From NCBI GenBank assembly GCA_031277805.1, contig JAITLR010000021.1, positions 62,001-126,000 of the forward strand: a DNA stretch of 64,000 bases, written 5' to 3'. The notes beneath the pieces were generated by a model that was not told the origin of the DNA, ran no database searches, and worked only from the letters and a program-made list of their open reading frames with translations. How positions within the stretch are numbered: the first letter of the stretch is position 1; each line of letters starts with the position of its first letter. The stretch is from Comamonas sp. (lineage in GTDB: Bacteria > Pseudomonadota > Gammaproteobacteria > Burkholderiales > Burkholderiaceae_C). Shown here piece after piece: positions 29,114 to 37,135 of the stretch. The position numbers were made by a program, and so were the translations under genes.

Positions 29114-30007
29114 ATGCTCCTGCCTCTTTATGCCCTGGTCGTGCTGATCTGGGGCTCCACCTGGATTGCGCTGAAGATGCAACTGGGCAGCGTGCCCGTG
29201 GAGCTGTCCATCGCCTACCGCTTTGGTCTTGCCGCCCTGGTGCTTTTTGCCTGGCTGCTGCTGACCCGCCAGTGGCGCGCACCACGTGGCGCAGCCATTC
29301 CACGCGTGCTGGGTCAGGGCTTGTGCCTGTTCAGCCTGAACTTTGTCTGCTTCATGCACGCCAGCGAAACCCTGACCAGCGGCCTGGCTGCCGTGGTCTT
29401 TTCCAGCGCCAGCATCTGGAATGCGTTTCTGGCGCGAGCCATTCACGGCCGCAGGCTTGCGCCCAATGTGTTCGCAGGCAGTACGCTGGGCCTGACGGGT
29501 CTGGTGATTCTGTTCTGGCCGGAGCTGCAACAAGGTCATCACGCCAGCTGGCAAGGCCTGTTGTGGGCGCTGGGCGGAACGCTGTGCTTTTCCTGCGGGA
29601 ACATGCTCTCTGCATCGCTGCAGAACCTGGGCTACAAGCCGCTGCACACCAATGCCTGGGGCATGCTGGCCGGCACGCTGCTGCTGGTGGCGTATGCGCT
29701 GATCGCCGGTCTGCCCTGGCGCTTTGATACCAGTCTGCAATACACGGGCGCACTGCTGTATCTGGCCATTCCCGGCTCGGTGATTGCCTTTACCGCCTAC
29801 CTGACTCTGGTGGGCCGACTGGGCCCTGAAAAAGCCGCCTATGCCACGGTGCTGTTTCCCATCGTGGCGCTCAATATCTCGGCTCTGTTCGAAGGCTACC
29901 GGTGGACGGCCGCCGGCATGCTGGGCCTGGTTCTGGTGATGGCAGGCAATGTGCTGGTCTTCAAGCCGCCACGCTGGCTGCAAAGTGCGAAACTACAAAA
30001 GGCATAG
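29114..30007 (+). CDS. DMT-superfamily (EamA) transporter
   Basis: The 297-residue protein starts MLLPLYALVVLIWGSTWIALKMQLG and has about ten hydrophobic segments arranged as two EamA repeats; the WGSTW motif in helix one and the conserved glutamate and glycine patterns typical of drug/metabolite exporters are present. Such proteins export amino acids, metabolites or toxic compounds. I chose this start because it leads directly into the first helix, although the frame extends upstream into the AraC gene. The AraC-type gene is divergent. A terminator-like hairpin follows at 30025. Confidence 0.88.
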   Translation: MLLPLYALVVLIWGSTWIALKMQLGSVPVELSIAYRFGLAALVLFAWLLLTRQWRAPRGAAIPRVLGQGLCLFSLNFVCFMHASETLTSGLAAVVFSSASIWNAFLARAIHGRRLAPNVFAGSTLGLTGLVILFWPELQQGHHASWQGLLWALGGTLCFSCGNMLSASLQNLGYKPLHTNAWGMLAGTLLLVAYALIAGLPWRFDTSLQYTGALLYLAIPGSVIAFTAYLTLVGRLGPEKAAYATVLFPIVALNISALFEGYRWTAAGMLGLVLVMAGNVLVFKPPRWLQSAKLQKA

Positions 30008-30024
30008 CAGCTTGCGCTTGATGG

Positions 30025-30046
30025 ATAAGCGTAATAACGCTTTTTG
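30025..30046 (+). terminator. Short terminator after the DMT transporter
   Basis: AAGCGT and ACGCTT pair around a 4-base loop and run into five T, 18 bases after the stop codon. Just before it is GCGCTTGATGGATAAGCG, a partial copy of repeat family A. Confidence 0.65.
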
Positions 30047-30102
30047 ACCCCGAAGCGTGAGACAAAGTCCTTGCACCCGGAACAAGCACACTCCAAGCCA
30101 AA

Positions 30103-30178
30103 GACACCAAGCAAGGGCCGCCCCGCCGCGCAGGTGTCGTCCCCCTTGGGGGAAGGCGCGTCAGCGACTCAGGGGGTA
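30103..30178 (-). repeat. Interspersed repeat, family B (copy 1)
   Basis: Read on the minus strand the element starts CCCCCTGAGTCGCTGACGCG, continues CCTTCCCCCAAGGGGGACGA and ends near TGCTTGGTGTC. It matches the layout of the copy after leuD at 56868. The first bases overlap the last codon and stop codon of moaE. Confidence 0.8.
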
Positions 30179-30633
30179 GCCCATCTCGCCAACGCCTGCT
30201 CATCGCTGACACGCGCATCCACCCAACGCGCGCCCTGCCCGGTCTGCTCTTTCTTCCAGAACGGGGCCTCGGACTTGAGGTAGTCCATGATGAACTCGCA
30301 AGCCTCAAACGATTTGCCGCGGTGGGCGCTGGTCACGGCCACCAGCACGATCTGCTCCATGGGCTGCATCAGGCCGATACGGTGAATCACCCGCGCGCCA
30401 AAAATGCCAAAGCGCTCCACGGCCTTGTCGATGATGGCTTCGATGGATTTTTCGGTCATGCCGGGGTAATGCTCAAGCTCCATGCTAGAGACCGCATCGC
30501 CCTCGTTGCGGTCACGCACCGTACCCACGAAGCTGCAGACCGCGCCCACGCGCGCATCGCCGGCGCGCAGGGTGGCAATTTCGGTTGACAGATCAAAGTC
30601 CCGGGTCTGAATGAAAACACGTGCAGCAGTCAT
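30169..30633 (-). CDS. moaE: Molybdopterin synthase catalytic subunit
   Basis: MoaE, with the thiocarboxylated MoaD, converts precursor Z to molybdopterin. The 154-residue protein from the ATG at 30633 starts MTAARVFIQTRDFDL. It has the family segments VGAVCSFVGTVRDRNEG, LEHYPGMTE, HRIGLMQPMEQIVLVAV, HRGKSFEACEFIMDYLKSEAPFWKKE, with the conserved lysines of the active site. An upstream extension in frame exists but is not part of the family. The stop codon is formed by the first bases of a family-B repeat. The partner genes moaD and moeA lie 3 kb away on the same strand. Confidence 0.96.
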   Translation of the reverse strand: MTAARVFIQTRDFDLSTEIATLRAGDARVGAVCSFVGTVRDRNEGDAVSSMELEHYPGMTEKSIEAIIDKAVERFGIFGARVIHRIGLMQPMEQIVLVAVTSAHRGKSFEACEFIMDYLKSEAPFWKKEQTGQGARWVDARVSDEQALARWATP

Positions 30634-30686
30634 GCCCGCATTGTCGCAGGCCTGCATGGGCATGTGCTGCGCATTAGCATTGCGCC

Positions 30687-30941
30687 ATGGCCACACAAAC
30701 CATCAATCTGCCCGAGTACACGCTGTACCCGTCGCCGCGCAACGAGCATCGGATGATTTTCGAGTTCCAGCTCTTTGTGCCCTATCCCTATGAGCTGATC
30801 CACCTGCCCGACTACAACTTCAAGGGCAAGGCCACGCTGTTTGCGGCCCACCGCAAGCGCGACAACAAGTCGGGCCAGCTCATCACCTGCGAGCTGGCTG
30901 CGGATATCGAGCGCTTCGAGCGCCTGTTCGAGCCAAGCTGA
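30687..30941 (+). CDS. Small conserved-looking protein of unknown function
   Basis: The 84-residue protein begins MATQTINLPEYTLYPSPRNEHRMIFEFQLFVPYPYELIHLPDYNFKG. It has no signal peptide, membrane segment or recognised motif; the central aromatic- and proline-rich stretch suggests a small compact beta fold. It is divergent from moaE and is followed after 13 bases by another small plus-strand gene, so the two probably form an operon. Nothing in the sequence assigns a function. Confidence 0.6.
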   Translation: MATQTINLPEYTLYPSPRNEHRMIFEFQLFVPYPYELIHLPDYNFKGKATLFAAHRKRDNKSGQLITCELAADIERFERLFEPS

Positions 30942-30954
30942 AGGTCAGTACCCC

Positions 30955-31278
30955 ATGGACGACACCAGCCAGATTCAGCCTCCACCCAGCTTTGCCGAAC
31001 TGTTTCGCACGCGTAGCGGCAAGCTGTCCGCGCCCATTGCCGAGGTGGTGGCGCGCTATGAACTCTGCGAAGACCTGGCCTGCCATCTGACCGAGCAGGC
31101 ACAGACTCTTTACCACTCGGGCAACTCCTCCGAGGAACAGGTGCTGCTGGGCATGCATGCGGGCCTGGCAGCCGAAGGCTCGGTCGTCAGAGCGCCCGAG
31201 GCCGGCTGGATCGTGCAGCGCGTGGCCGAGCTGCTGGAGTGGCGAGCGCCGCTGCTACCAGTCGGCAATGCCGAGTAA
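30955..31278 (+). CDS. Small acidic protein of unknown function
   Basis: The ATG at 30955, 13 bases after the previous stop, gives 107 residues (MDDTSQIQPPPSFAELFRTRSGKLSAPI...). The protein is predominantly helical and rather acidic, with a short helix ELCEDLACHLTEQAQTLYH and a tryptophan-rich C-terminus (GWIVQRVAELLEWRAPLLPV). No family is recognised. It forms a two-gene operon with the previous one and ends before a repeat copy and a terminator. Confidence 0.6.
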   Translation: MDDTSQIQPPPSFAELFRTRSGKLSAPIAEVVARYELCEDLACHLTEQAQTLYHSGNSSEEQVLLGMHAGLAAEGSVVRAPEAGWIVQRVAELLEWRAPLLPVGNAE

Positions 31279-31289
31279 GTATCAAACCA

Positions 31290-31330
31290 GCCTCAAACGC
31301 TTATCCATCAAGCGCTGACAGCTATTAAAA
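31290..31330. repeat. Interspersed intergenic repeat, family A
   Basis: The gap holds AAACGCTTATCCATCAAGCGC, then TGACAGCTATTAAAAC. It is a good copy of the AGCGCTT...AAGCGCT...AGCTATCAAA mosaic and ends directly before a terminator hairpin. Confidence 0.75.
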
Positions 31331-31332
31331 CA

Positions 31333-31366
31333 AAAGCCGTACAGTTTTCACTGCACGGCTTTTTTA
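31333..31366 (+). terminator. Bidirectional intrinsic terminator
   Basis: AAAAGCCGT(A)CAG pairs with CTG(C)ACGGCTTTT around a short loop and is followed by T residues; the A-run on the other side could serve the convergent minus-strand gene. It separates the two small plus-strand genes from the convergent recombinase-like gene. Confidence 0.8.
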
Positions 31367-31379
31367 TTGAGACCGCAGT

Positions 31380-31745
31380 TCAGCCCTGGCCCGCCTGGGC
31401 AGCCTTCCAGTCGGCATAGCGATTCAGAATGCGCTGTACCTGACCATGGGTCCACTCCCCGCCCTTAGCTGCCGCAATGCCACGGGCATTGAGTTCGGCC
31501 GCCATGGCGCGGTGCGTCAGCCCCTGCTCCTGCAGCTGCGCAAACAGCGCTTCGTGCTGCCTGGCAAAGGCATCGGCCGCCGATTTGCGCTTTTCCACCG
31601 TGGCGCGGATATTGGCCGCGCCGGCCGTGCCCAGCTTCACTCCGCGCTCGCGCGCTTCGGCCAGCGCCTTGCGGGTGCGGGAGCTGATCTCGGGATTGAC
31701 TGCAGGCGCAGCCTCGGTGGATGGCAAATCGGTGGCTTGGGTCAT
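31380..31745 (-). CDS. Small protein resembling the C-terminal DNA-binding part of serine recombinases
   Basis: The 121-residue protein starts MTQATDLPSTEAAPAVNPEIS at the ATG on 31743-31745. Its middle is basic and helical (SRTRKALAEARERGVKLGT, RKSAADAFARQHEALFAQLQEQG) and is followed by THRAMAAELNARGIAAAKGGEWTHGQVQRILNRY, which closely follows the pattern xIAxxLNxRGIxTxxGGxWxxxxVxRIL in the recombinase domain of large serine recombinases. There is no catalytic serine domain, so it is not an active recombinase. Its start overlaps the atoE stop as ATGA on the same strand. It could be a small DNA-binding protein. Confidence 0.6.
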   Translation of the reverse strand: MTQATDLPSTEAAPAVNPEISSRTRKALAEARERGVKLGTAGAANIRATVEKRKSAADAFARQHEALFAQLQEQGLTHRAMAAELNARGIAAAKGGEWTHGQVQRILNRYADWKAAQAGQG

Positions 31746-33169
31746 GGCATTACGGGAGGGATATAGCTGAGGGTCTGACCCAGGAACCATAACAGGAACA
31801 GCACCACCGGCGCATGGACCAGCAGCTGCACAAAGTTGTAGCCGATCAGGTCGCGCGCCTTCAGGCCCAGCACGCCCAGCAGCGGCAGCATGTAGAAGGG
31901 ATTGATCAGATTGGGGAGCGCTTCGGCCGCGTTGTAGATCTGCACGGCCCAGCCCAGGTGGTAGTGCAGATCATTGGCCACCTGCATCACATAGGGCGCC
32001 TCCACAATCCACTTGCCGCCGCCGGAAGGCAGGAAGAAGCCCAGCACGGCCGAGTAGGTGCCCATCAGCAGCGCATAGGTGTCGTGCGTGGCAAAGCTGG
32101 TGAAGAAGGTGGAGATATGGTGGGCAATGCTGGCACCATCCACACCCTTGACGTCGGTCATGATGGCCGCGATGGCGCCATACAGCGGGAACTGAATCAG
32201 CACACCGGTCGTGGTGGGCACGGCACGGGCCACGGCATCGAGAAAGCTGCGTGGGCGCCAGTGCAGCAAGGCACCGGCCATCAGGAACAGCAGGTTGTAG
32301 GTATTCAGGCCCGAGATCGCCTGGATGAAAGGCTTGCTGGAGAACTCTTCCACCATCCAGCCCACGGTCAACGCCACCAGCATGATGATGAGGATGGGGC
32401 TGTACTCCAGCCATTCGCCGGGGCGGCTGGGCTTTTTGACTTCCTTGACCGCTTCCTCGGTCAGATCGACCTGGCACTGGGCCGCATCACGCGCCGCTTT
32501 TTCGCCAGGCGCAGTCATATAGGCCACGACGATGGAAATCACCATCAGCACAGCCAGCATCGCGCCGGATTGCCACATGAAAATGGTCTGCGTGAACGGA
32601 ATCACGCCGGTGATGGCCAGAATGCCAGGCGGCAGGCTGGCGGGATTGGCCTGCAGTTGCGCGGCCGACGAGGAAATGCCCAGCGCCCACACGGCGCCCA
32701 GACCCAGATAGACGGCAGCACCCGCTGCGCGGTAGTCCATTCTGATATCGGTGCGGCGCGCCAGTGCCTTGACCAGCAGGCCGCCGAACACCAGGCTCAA
32801 GCCCCAGTTCAGCAGCGATGCCGTCAGCGATACAAAAGCCACCCAGGCCACGGCGCCGCGACCGGTCTTGGGCACGCGCGCCAGGGCATGGATCAGCTTG
32901 GATGCCGGCTTGGAGCTGGCCACCACATAGCCGCCAATCACCACAAATGCCATCTGCATGGTGAAGGGAATCAGGCTCCAGAAGCCCTTGCCGAAGGCCT
33001 TGCTGGTTTCTGCCGCAGGCGCGCCAATCGCAAAGGCCGCCAGCACCACGATGAAGATGCCGACCACGGCAAACACCCAGGAATCCGGGAACCACTTTTC
33101 CGCCCAGCTGGCGCAGCGCATGGCAAAGCGCGCAGAGCGGGTTTCCTCCATATTGACGTGAGTTGTCAT
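31742..33169 (-). CDS. atoE: Short-chain fatty acid transporter AtoE family
   Basis: The 475-residue protein has about twelve hydrophobic segments, beginning with WAEKWFPDSWVFAVVGIFIVVLAAFA. The segments FTMQMAFVVIGGYVVASS, NWGLSLVFGGLLVKAL, FLPSGGGKWIVEAPYVMQVA and AEALPNLINPFYMLPLLGVLGLKARDLIGY are typical of the AtoE/short-chain fatty acid permease family, which moves short-chain fatty acids such as acetoacetate across the inner membrane. No acetoacetate catabolic genes are adjacent. Its last bases overlap the next gene start. A palindrome lies 80 bases upstream of its start. Confidence 0.9.
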   Translation of the reverse strand: MTTHVNMEETRSARFAMRCASWAEKWFPDSWVFAVVGIFIVVLAAFAIGAPAAETSKAFGKGFWSLIPFTMQMAFVVIGGYVVASSKPASKLIHALARVPKTGRGAVAWVAFVSLTASLLNWGLSLVFGGLLVKALARRTDIRMDYRAAGAAVYLGLGAVWALGISSSAAQLQANPASLPPGILAITGVIPFTQTIFMWQSGAMLAVLMVISIVVAYMTAPGEKAARDAAQCQVDLTEEAVKEVKKPSRPGEWLEYSPILIIMLVALTVGWMVEEFSSKPFIQAISGLNTYNLLFLMAGALLHWRPRSFLDAVARAVPTTTGVLIQFPLYGAIAAIMTDVKGVDGASIAHHISTFFTSFATHDTYALLMGTYSAVLGFFLPSGGGKWIVEAPYVMQVANDLHYHLGWAVQIYNAAEALPNLINPFYMLPLLGVLGLKARDLIGYNFVQLLVHAPVVLFLLWFLGQTLSYIPPVMP

Positions 33170-33248
33170 GAGTAAGCGCTTTCTGTCTCTCTTTTAGAAA
33201 GCGCGGATTGTCATGAAGGAAAGACGTCAGCCTAGTGAAAACACTCCT

Positions 33249-33258
33249 GGGTTAACCC
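33249..33258. promoter_or_regulatory. Palindrome upstream of atoE
   Basis: A perfect 10-bp palindrome GGGTTAACCC lies about 80 bases upstream of the atoE start, in the 180-base gap between atoE and moaD. It could be an operator half-site or chance. Confidence 0.35.
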
Positions 33259-33293
33259 TAGTAAGCAATCACACGATAGGAAACTTACGTATG

Positions 33294-33328
33294 AAAAAGG
33301 CCTGCGCCATTGGGAAGCGCAGGCCTTT
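33294..33328 (-). terminator. Intrinsic terminator after moaD
   Basis: On the minus strand AAAGGCCTGCGC and GCGCAGGCCTTT form a 12-bp stem with a short loop followed by five T residues, about 20 bases after the moaD stop. It ends the mobB-moeA-moaD operon. Confidence 0.88.
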
Positions 33329-33349
33329 GGGGCAGAGCGGAAACGGCAC

Positions 33350-33604
33350 TCAGCCGCCGGTGACAGGCGGAAAGAAAGCCACTTCGTCACCGCTCTTCAA
33401 GGCTGCATCGCCTGCGCACATGTCCTGATTCAGCGCCATACGCACGGCACGGCCTTCGGCCAGCGCCTGGGAGGCAGCTTCGCTTTTACCCATCAGCTCG
33501 GCGCGCAGTGCGCCCACGGTGGCGGCGGCCGTCTGCAGGCTTTCGCTGCCGGTGCCCATGGCTTCACGGATCGATGCGAAATAACGCACGGTAATGGTGT
33601 TCAT
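33350..33604 (-). CDS. moaD: Molybdopterin synthase sulfur carrier subunit
   Basis: MoaD is the ubiquitin-like sulfur carrier that gives sulfur to precursor Z through its C-terminal thiocarboxylate. The 84-residue protein starts MNTITVRYFASIREAMG and ends in the essential Gly-Gly (PPVTGG). This small beta-grasp protein works with MoaE, encoded 3 kb away. It is the last gene of the mobB-moeA-moaD series and starts 11 bases after moeA. Confidence 0.95.
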   Translation of the reverse strand: MNTITVRYFASIREAMGTGSESLQTAAATVGALRAELMGKSEAASQALAEGRAVRMALNQDMCAGDAALKSGDEVAFFPPVTGG

Positions 33605-33615
33605 TGGCTGCTCCT

Positions 33616-34872
33616 TCAGGCCATCAGCTCGGCAAACGGGATAAAGCGCACGCTGTCACCCTCGGCAATCGTGGTGTTGGCGGGGTTATCGACCACGCCG
33701 TCACCCCAGGCGGTGGAGGTCAGCACGCCGGAGCTCTGGTTCTTGAACAGCTCCAGCCCGCCATGCTCGTTGTAGCGCACTCGCAGAAATTCACGGCGCT
33801 TGTCGCCCTTGGGCCAGACAAAATCGGCCCGCGCCGCAATGGAGCGCGGCAGCACGTTCTGCACACCCTGCAGGCGCAGCAAGAAGGGGCGCACCAGCAC
33901 CTGGAAGGTGACAAAGCTGGAGACCGGGTTGCCTGGCAGGCCGATGAAGTGCGCAAAGCCCGAGCCGTATTCGCGGTTGACGCGGCCATAGGCAAAGGGC
34001 TTGCCGGGCTTGATGCTGATCTGCCAGAGGTCAAGCTGGCCCAGCTGCTGCACGGCAGGCTTGATATGGTCTTCTTCACCTACCGAGACACCACCGCTGG
34101 TGACGATCACATCATGGTCTATGGCTGCATCGGCCAAGGCCGTGATCGTGGCTTCTCGATCGTCGGGAACAATGCCCAGATCCGTCACCTCGCAGCCCAT
34201 GCGCAGCAGCAGCGCACGCAGGAAAAAGCGGTTGCTGTTGTAGATGCTGCCTGGCTTCATGTCCTGCGGCGCCACGGTGCCGGGCATGACCAGCTCGTCG
34301 CCCGTGGAGAACAGTGCCACGCGCGGCTTGCGCGCCACGGGCAGGCTGGCAAAACCCATACTGGCAGCCAGGCCCAGATGGGCCGGCGTGAGGCGCGTAC
34401 CCGCTTCGATCACGGTTGCCCCCTGAGTGATGTCCTCGCCCGAGCGGCGAATCCATTGGCCAGACACCGGCTGGGCCTTGATGCGCACGCGGCCATCCTC
34501 CTGCACTTCGCAGTCTTCCTGCATGACGATGGCGTCCGCGCCCGCAGGCACGGGAGCACCCGTGAAGATACGTGCGACAGAGCCTGCGACCAGCGCTTCG
34601 GGCGAGGTACCGGCAGGAATGCGCTGGGATACAGGCAGCACGGCATCGCCGCTCACGCATTCGGCGGCGCGCACGGCATAGCCATCCATGGCCGAGTTGT
34701 CCTGGGGCGGCACCTGCAGCGGGGAGACCGCGGCCTGCAACAGCACACGGCCATCGGCATCAAAGGTATCGACCTGCTGAACGCCCGCCATCGGCTGAGC
34801 ATGAGCCAACAGCTCTTGCAGTGCTTCATCCAGAGGCTTGAGGGGTTTGCGAGGCGTCTGTGGGACTTGCAT
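33616..34872 (-). CDS. moeA: Molybdopterin molybdenumtransferase
   Basis: MoeA inserts molybdate into adenylated molybdopterin. The ATG on 34870-34872 has AAGGAAAG well placed upstream and gives 418 residues. The protein has the family motifs DNSAMDGYAVR, GAPVPAGADAIVMQED, STGDEL and TSGGVSVGEEDH, followed by the C-terminal domain IV. It lies between mobB (14 bases upstream) and moaD (11 bases downstream) on the same strand, forming a molybdenum cofactor operon. Confidence 0.97.
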   Translation of the reverse strand: MQVPQTPRKPLKPLDEALQELLAHAQPMAGVQQVDTFDADGRVLLQAAVSPLQVPPQDNSAMDGYAVRAAECVSGDAVLPVSQRIPAGTSPEALVAGSVARIFTGAPVPAGADAIVMQEDCEVQEDGRVRIKAQPVSGQWIRRSGEDITQGATVIEAGTRLTPAHLGLAASMGFASLPVARKPRVALFSTGDELVMPGTVAPQDMKPGSIYNSNRFFLRALLLRMGCEVTDLGIVPDDREATITALADAAIDHDVIVTSGGVSVGEEDHIKPAVQQLGQLDLWQISIKPGKPFAYGRVNREYGSGFAHFIGLPGNPVSSFVTFQVLVRPFLLRLQGVQNVLPRSIAARADFVWPKGDKRREFLRVRYNEHGGLELFKNQSSGVLTSTAWGDGVVDNPANTTIAEGDSVRFIPFAELMA

Positions 34873-34886
34873 TGCGGTGTCTTTCC

Positions 34887-35429
34887 TTAATTCTTGTATT
34901 GCAGTGAGTCTGCGTGATCCTGCAACCATTGCAGCACGGCCTGCGGCTGGTTCAAATCCAGCACGGGCTGGGCCGGCGGCTGGGGCAGATCATGAGTTGC
35001 ATCGGTGGCCACGGCCATCACCCTGGCGTCATGCGGGTACAGCGGCTCTATGCTCTTGCCCTTGTCCAGCCGGTCCTGCTGCCGCCGCCAGACTTCGATC
35101 TTGGGCACATCGCCATGCTTGAAGCCTTCGATCAGCACCCAGTCCACAGCAGGGTCCAGCTGCGCCAGCATGTCATGCACGCTGAGCTCGACAGGCTGCT
35201 CATACTCGCGCATCAGTGCCATGCGCTGGTCAGAGGCCAGCAGCACCTCATAGGCTCCCGCCTTGCGGTGACGCCAGCTGTCCTTGCCTTCGCGGTCCAC
35301 ATCGAAGTGGTGATGGGCATGCTTGATGACCGAGACCTTGAGCCCACGCTGCTTCATCAGCGCCACAAGAGCCTCGACCAAAGTGGTCTTGCCCGAGCCC
35401 GAATATCCGGCAAAGCCTATGACCTTCAT
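34887..35429 (-). CDS. mobB: Molybdopterin-guanine dinucleotide biosynthesis adapter protein MobB
   Basis: MobB is a GTP-binding protein that assists MobA in attaching GMP to molybdopterin. The ATG on 35427-35429 gives MKVIGFAGYSGSGKTTLVEAL, with a Walker A motif GYSGSGKTT. The HAHHHFDVDREGKDSWRHRKAGA segment is typical of MobB. Length is 180 residues. The upstream in-frame starts fall within a repeat copy and are unlikely. It is followed by moeA with 14 bases between. Confidence 0.93.
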   Translation of the reverse strand: MKVIGFAGYSGSGKTTLVEALVALMKQRGLKVSVIKHAHHHFDVDREGKDSWRHRKAGAYEVLLASDQRMALMREYEQPVELSVHDMLAQLDPAVDWVLIEGFKHGDVPKIEVWRRQQDRLDKGKSIEPLYPHDARVMAVATDATHDLPQPPAQPVLDLNQPQAVLQWLQDHADSLQYKN

Positions 35430-35444
35430 CTTGTTCAATATGTT

Positions 35445-35482
35445 CTTGATAGCTGCCAGCACTTGATGGATAAGCGCTAGCG
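35445..35482. repeat. Interspersed intergenic repeat, family A (reverse)
   Basis: The sequence TTGATAGCTGCCAGCACTTG followed by ATGGATAAGCGCTAG is the family-A mosaic read in the reverse direction. It lies immediately upstream of the mobB start, between mobB and the thrC terminator. Confidence 0.7.
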
Positions 35483-35498
35483 GCCAATTTCATTCAAA

Positions 35499-35535
35499 GA
35501 AAAAAGCACCTGCCGCCAAGCTACAGGTGCTTTTC
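35499..35535 (-). terminator. Intrinsic terminator after thrC
   Basis: On the minus strand AAAAGCACCTG and CAGGTGCTTTT make an 11-bp stem with a T run, about 20 bases past the thrC stop. It separates the threonine genes from the molybdenum cofactor operon. Confidence 0.88.
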
Positions 35536-35555
35536 TAGCTTAACGCCGCAAGGTT

Positions 35556-36980
35556 TTACTTGCAGTTTTCAGCGATAAAAGCCTTGACCTTGTTCACGTC
35601 CGAAGCCATGACGACCACGCGCTTGGGCAGGTCTTCAATGCCATTGAACTTGGCGGGACGATCGGGCAACCGTCCCAGAGCTTCTTCGATCGTCGCGGCA
35701 AACTTGATGGGCAACGCCGTTTCCAGCACCAGCATGGGATCGGAGCCCAAGTGCTCGCGCGCCACCTTCACGCCGTCGGCGGTATGGGTGTCGATCATCT
35801 GGCCAAAGCGCTCGTAGGTGTCCTTGATGGTGGCCAGACGGTCGGCGTGCGTGCTCTTGCCGCTCACAAATCCGTACTTGGCAGCCGCGTCCTTGAAGGC
35901 AGGGTCAGCGCTCAGATCGAACTTTCCGGCCTTGGCAACGCCTTCTGCAAACAGCTGCCTGGTGCGCGCGCCGTCGCGGCCCACCAGATCGAAGATAAAG
36001 CGCTCGAAGTTGCTGGCCTTGGAGATGTCCATCGAGGGGCTCGATGTTTCGTAGGTGTTGGCCGAGCCACGCACCTGGTAGACGCCGGTGCGGAAGAACT
36101 CGTCCAGCACGTCGTTTTCGTTGGTGGCCACCACCAGCTTGGCAATCGGCAGACCCATCTGGCGGGCCACGTGGCCGGCGCAGATATTGCCGAAGTTGCC
36201 CGAAGGCACGGTGAAGCTGACCTTCTGGTCGTTGGTTTGAGTGGCCTGCAGATAGCCGGCAAAGTAGTACACCACCTGGGCCAGCAGACGCGCCCAGTTG
36301 ATGGAGTTGACGGTGCCGATCTTGTACTGGGCCTTGAAGGCATGATCGTTGGAGACGGCCTTGACGATGTCCTGGCAGTCGTCAAACACGCCTTCGATGG
36401 CAATGTTGTGGATGTTTTCGTCCTGCAGGCTGAACATTTGCGCCTGCTGGAAGGGGCTCATGCGGCCGTTAGGGCTGGTCATGAAGACGCGCACGCCCTT
36501 CTTGCCGCGCATGGCGTACTCGGCCGCACTGCCGGTGTCGCCGCTGGTGGCGCCCAGGATGTTCAGCTCTTCATTGCGGCGGGCCAGTTCGTACTCGAAC
36601 AGATTGCCCAGCAGCTGCATGGCCATGTCCTTGAAGGCCAGCGTGGGGCCGTTGGACAGTGCTTCGATGTGCAGCACGCCGTCGAGCTGACGCACTGGCA
36701 CGATGGCGTCCGTACCAAAGACTTCCTTGGTGTATGTCTTGGCGCACAAAGCCTGCAGATCGGCAGCAGGAATATCGTCGATATACAGCGACAGAATCTC
36801 GAAGGCCAGAGCCGCATAGCCTTGGGTCGCTAGCGTTTCGCGCAGCTGGCTCAGCTTGGCGTCGCCGATCTGAGGGTACTCGACGGGCAGGTACAGGCCA
36901 CCATCGGGCGCCAGACCTTCGAGCAGGATGTCACAAAAACGCTTGCGGTCGGCGTGACCACGGGTGGACAGATACAGCAT
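35556..36980 (-). CDS. thrC: Threonine synthase
   Basis: ThrC converts O-phosphohomoserine to threonine using pyridoxal phosphate. The 474-residue protein starts MLYLSTRGHADRKRFCDILLEGLAPDGGLYLP, typical of the long bacterial ThrC class. The PLP lysine is in LAFKDMAMQLLGN, and the phosphate-binding ATSGDTGSAAEYAMRGK loop follows. It lies downstream of hom and an unknown gene on the same strand. The usual thrB is not in the window, as in many betaproteobacteria where it lies elsewhere. Confidence 0.97.
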   Translation of the reverse strand: MLYLSTRGHADRKRFCDILLEGLAPDGGLYLPVEYPQIGDAKLSQLRETLATQGYAALAFEILSLYIDDIPAADLQALCAKTYTKEVFGTDAIVPVRQLDGVLHIEALSNGPTLAFKDMAMQLLGNLFEYELARRNEELNILGATSGDTGSAAEYAMRGKKGVRVFMTSPNGRMSPFQQAQMFSLQDENIHNIAIEGVFDDCQDIVKAVSNDHAFKAQYKIGTVNSINWARLLAQVVYYFAGYLQATQTNDQKVSFTVPSGNFGNICAGHVARQMGLPIAKLVVATNENDVLDEFFRTGVYQVRGSANTYETSSPSMDISKASNFERFIFDLVGRDGARTRQLFAEGVAKAGKFDLSADPAFKDAAAKYGFVSGKSTHADRLATIKDTYERFGQMIDTHTADGVKVAREHLGSDPMLVLETALPIKFAATIEEALGRLPDRPAKFNGIEDLPKRVVVMASDVNKVKAFIAENCK

Positions 36981-37135
36981 CTCAAACTCGCCAAAAACTA
37001 GAATTCGGAACAGGCAGGCAAATGGGCAGAAGTCATGCCGCCAAGCTCTCCATTATCAGCCAGCAGCTCCACCATCACCATGCGCCATTGAAGAGACCGG
37101 CCAACGCCATTGCCTCATATCGCACCAAACGGGGC

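Noticed and set aside
31380-31745. A mobile-element gene or integrase
   Set aside because: Only the helix of the recombinase domain is seen; no catalytic domain, inverted repeats or target duplication is present nearby.
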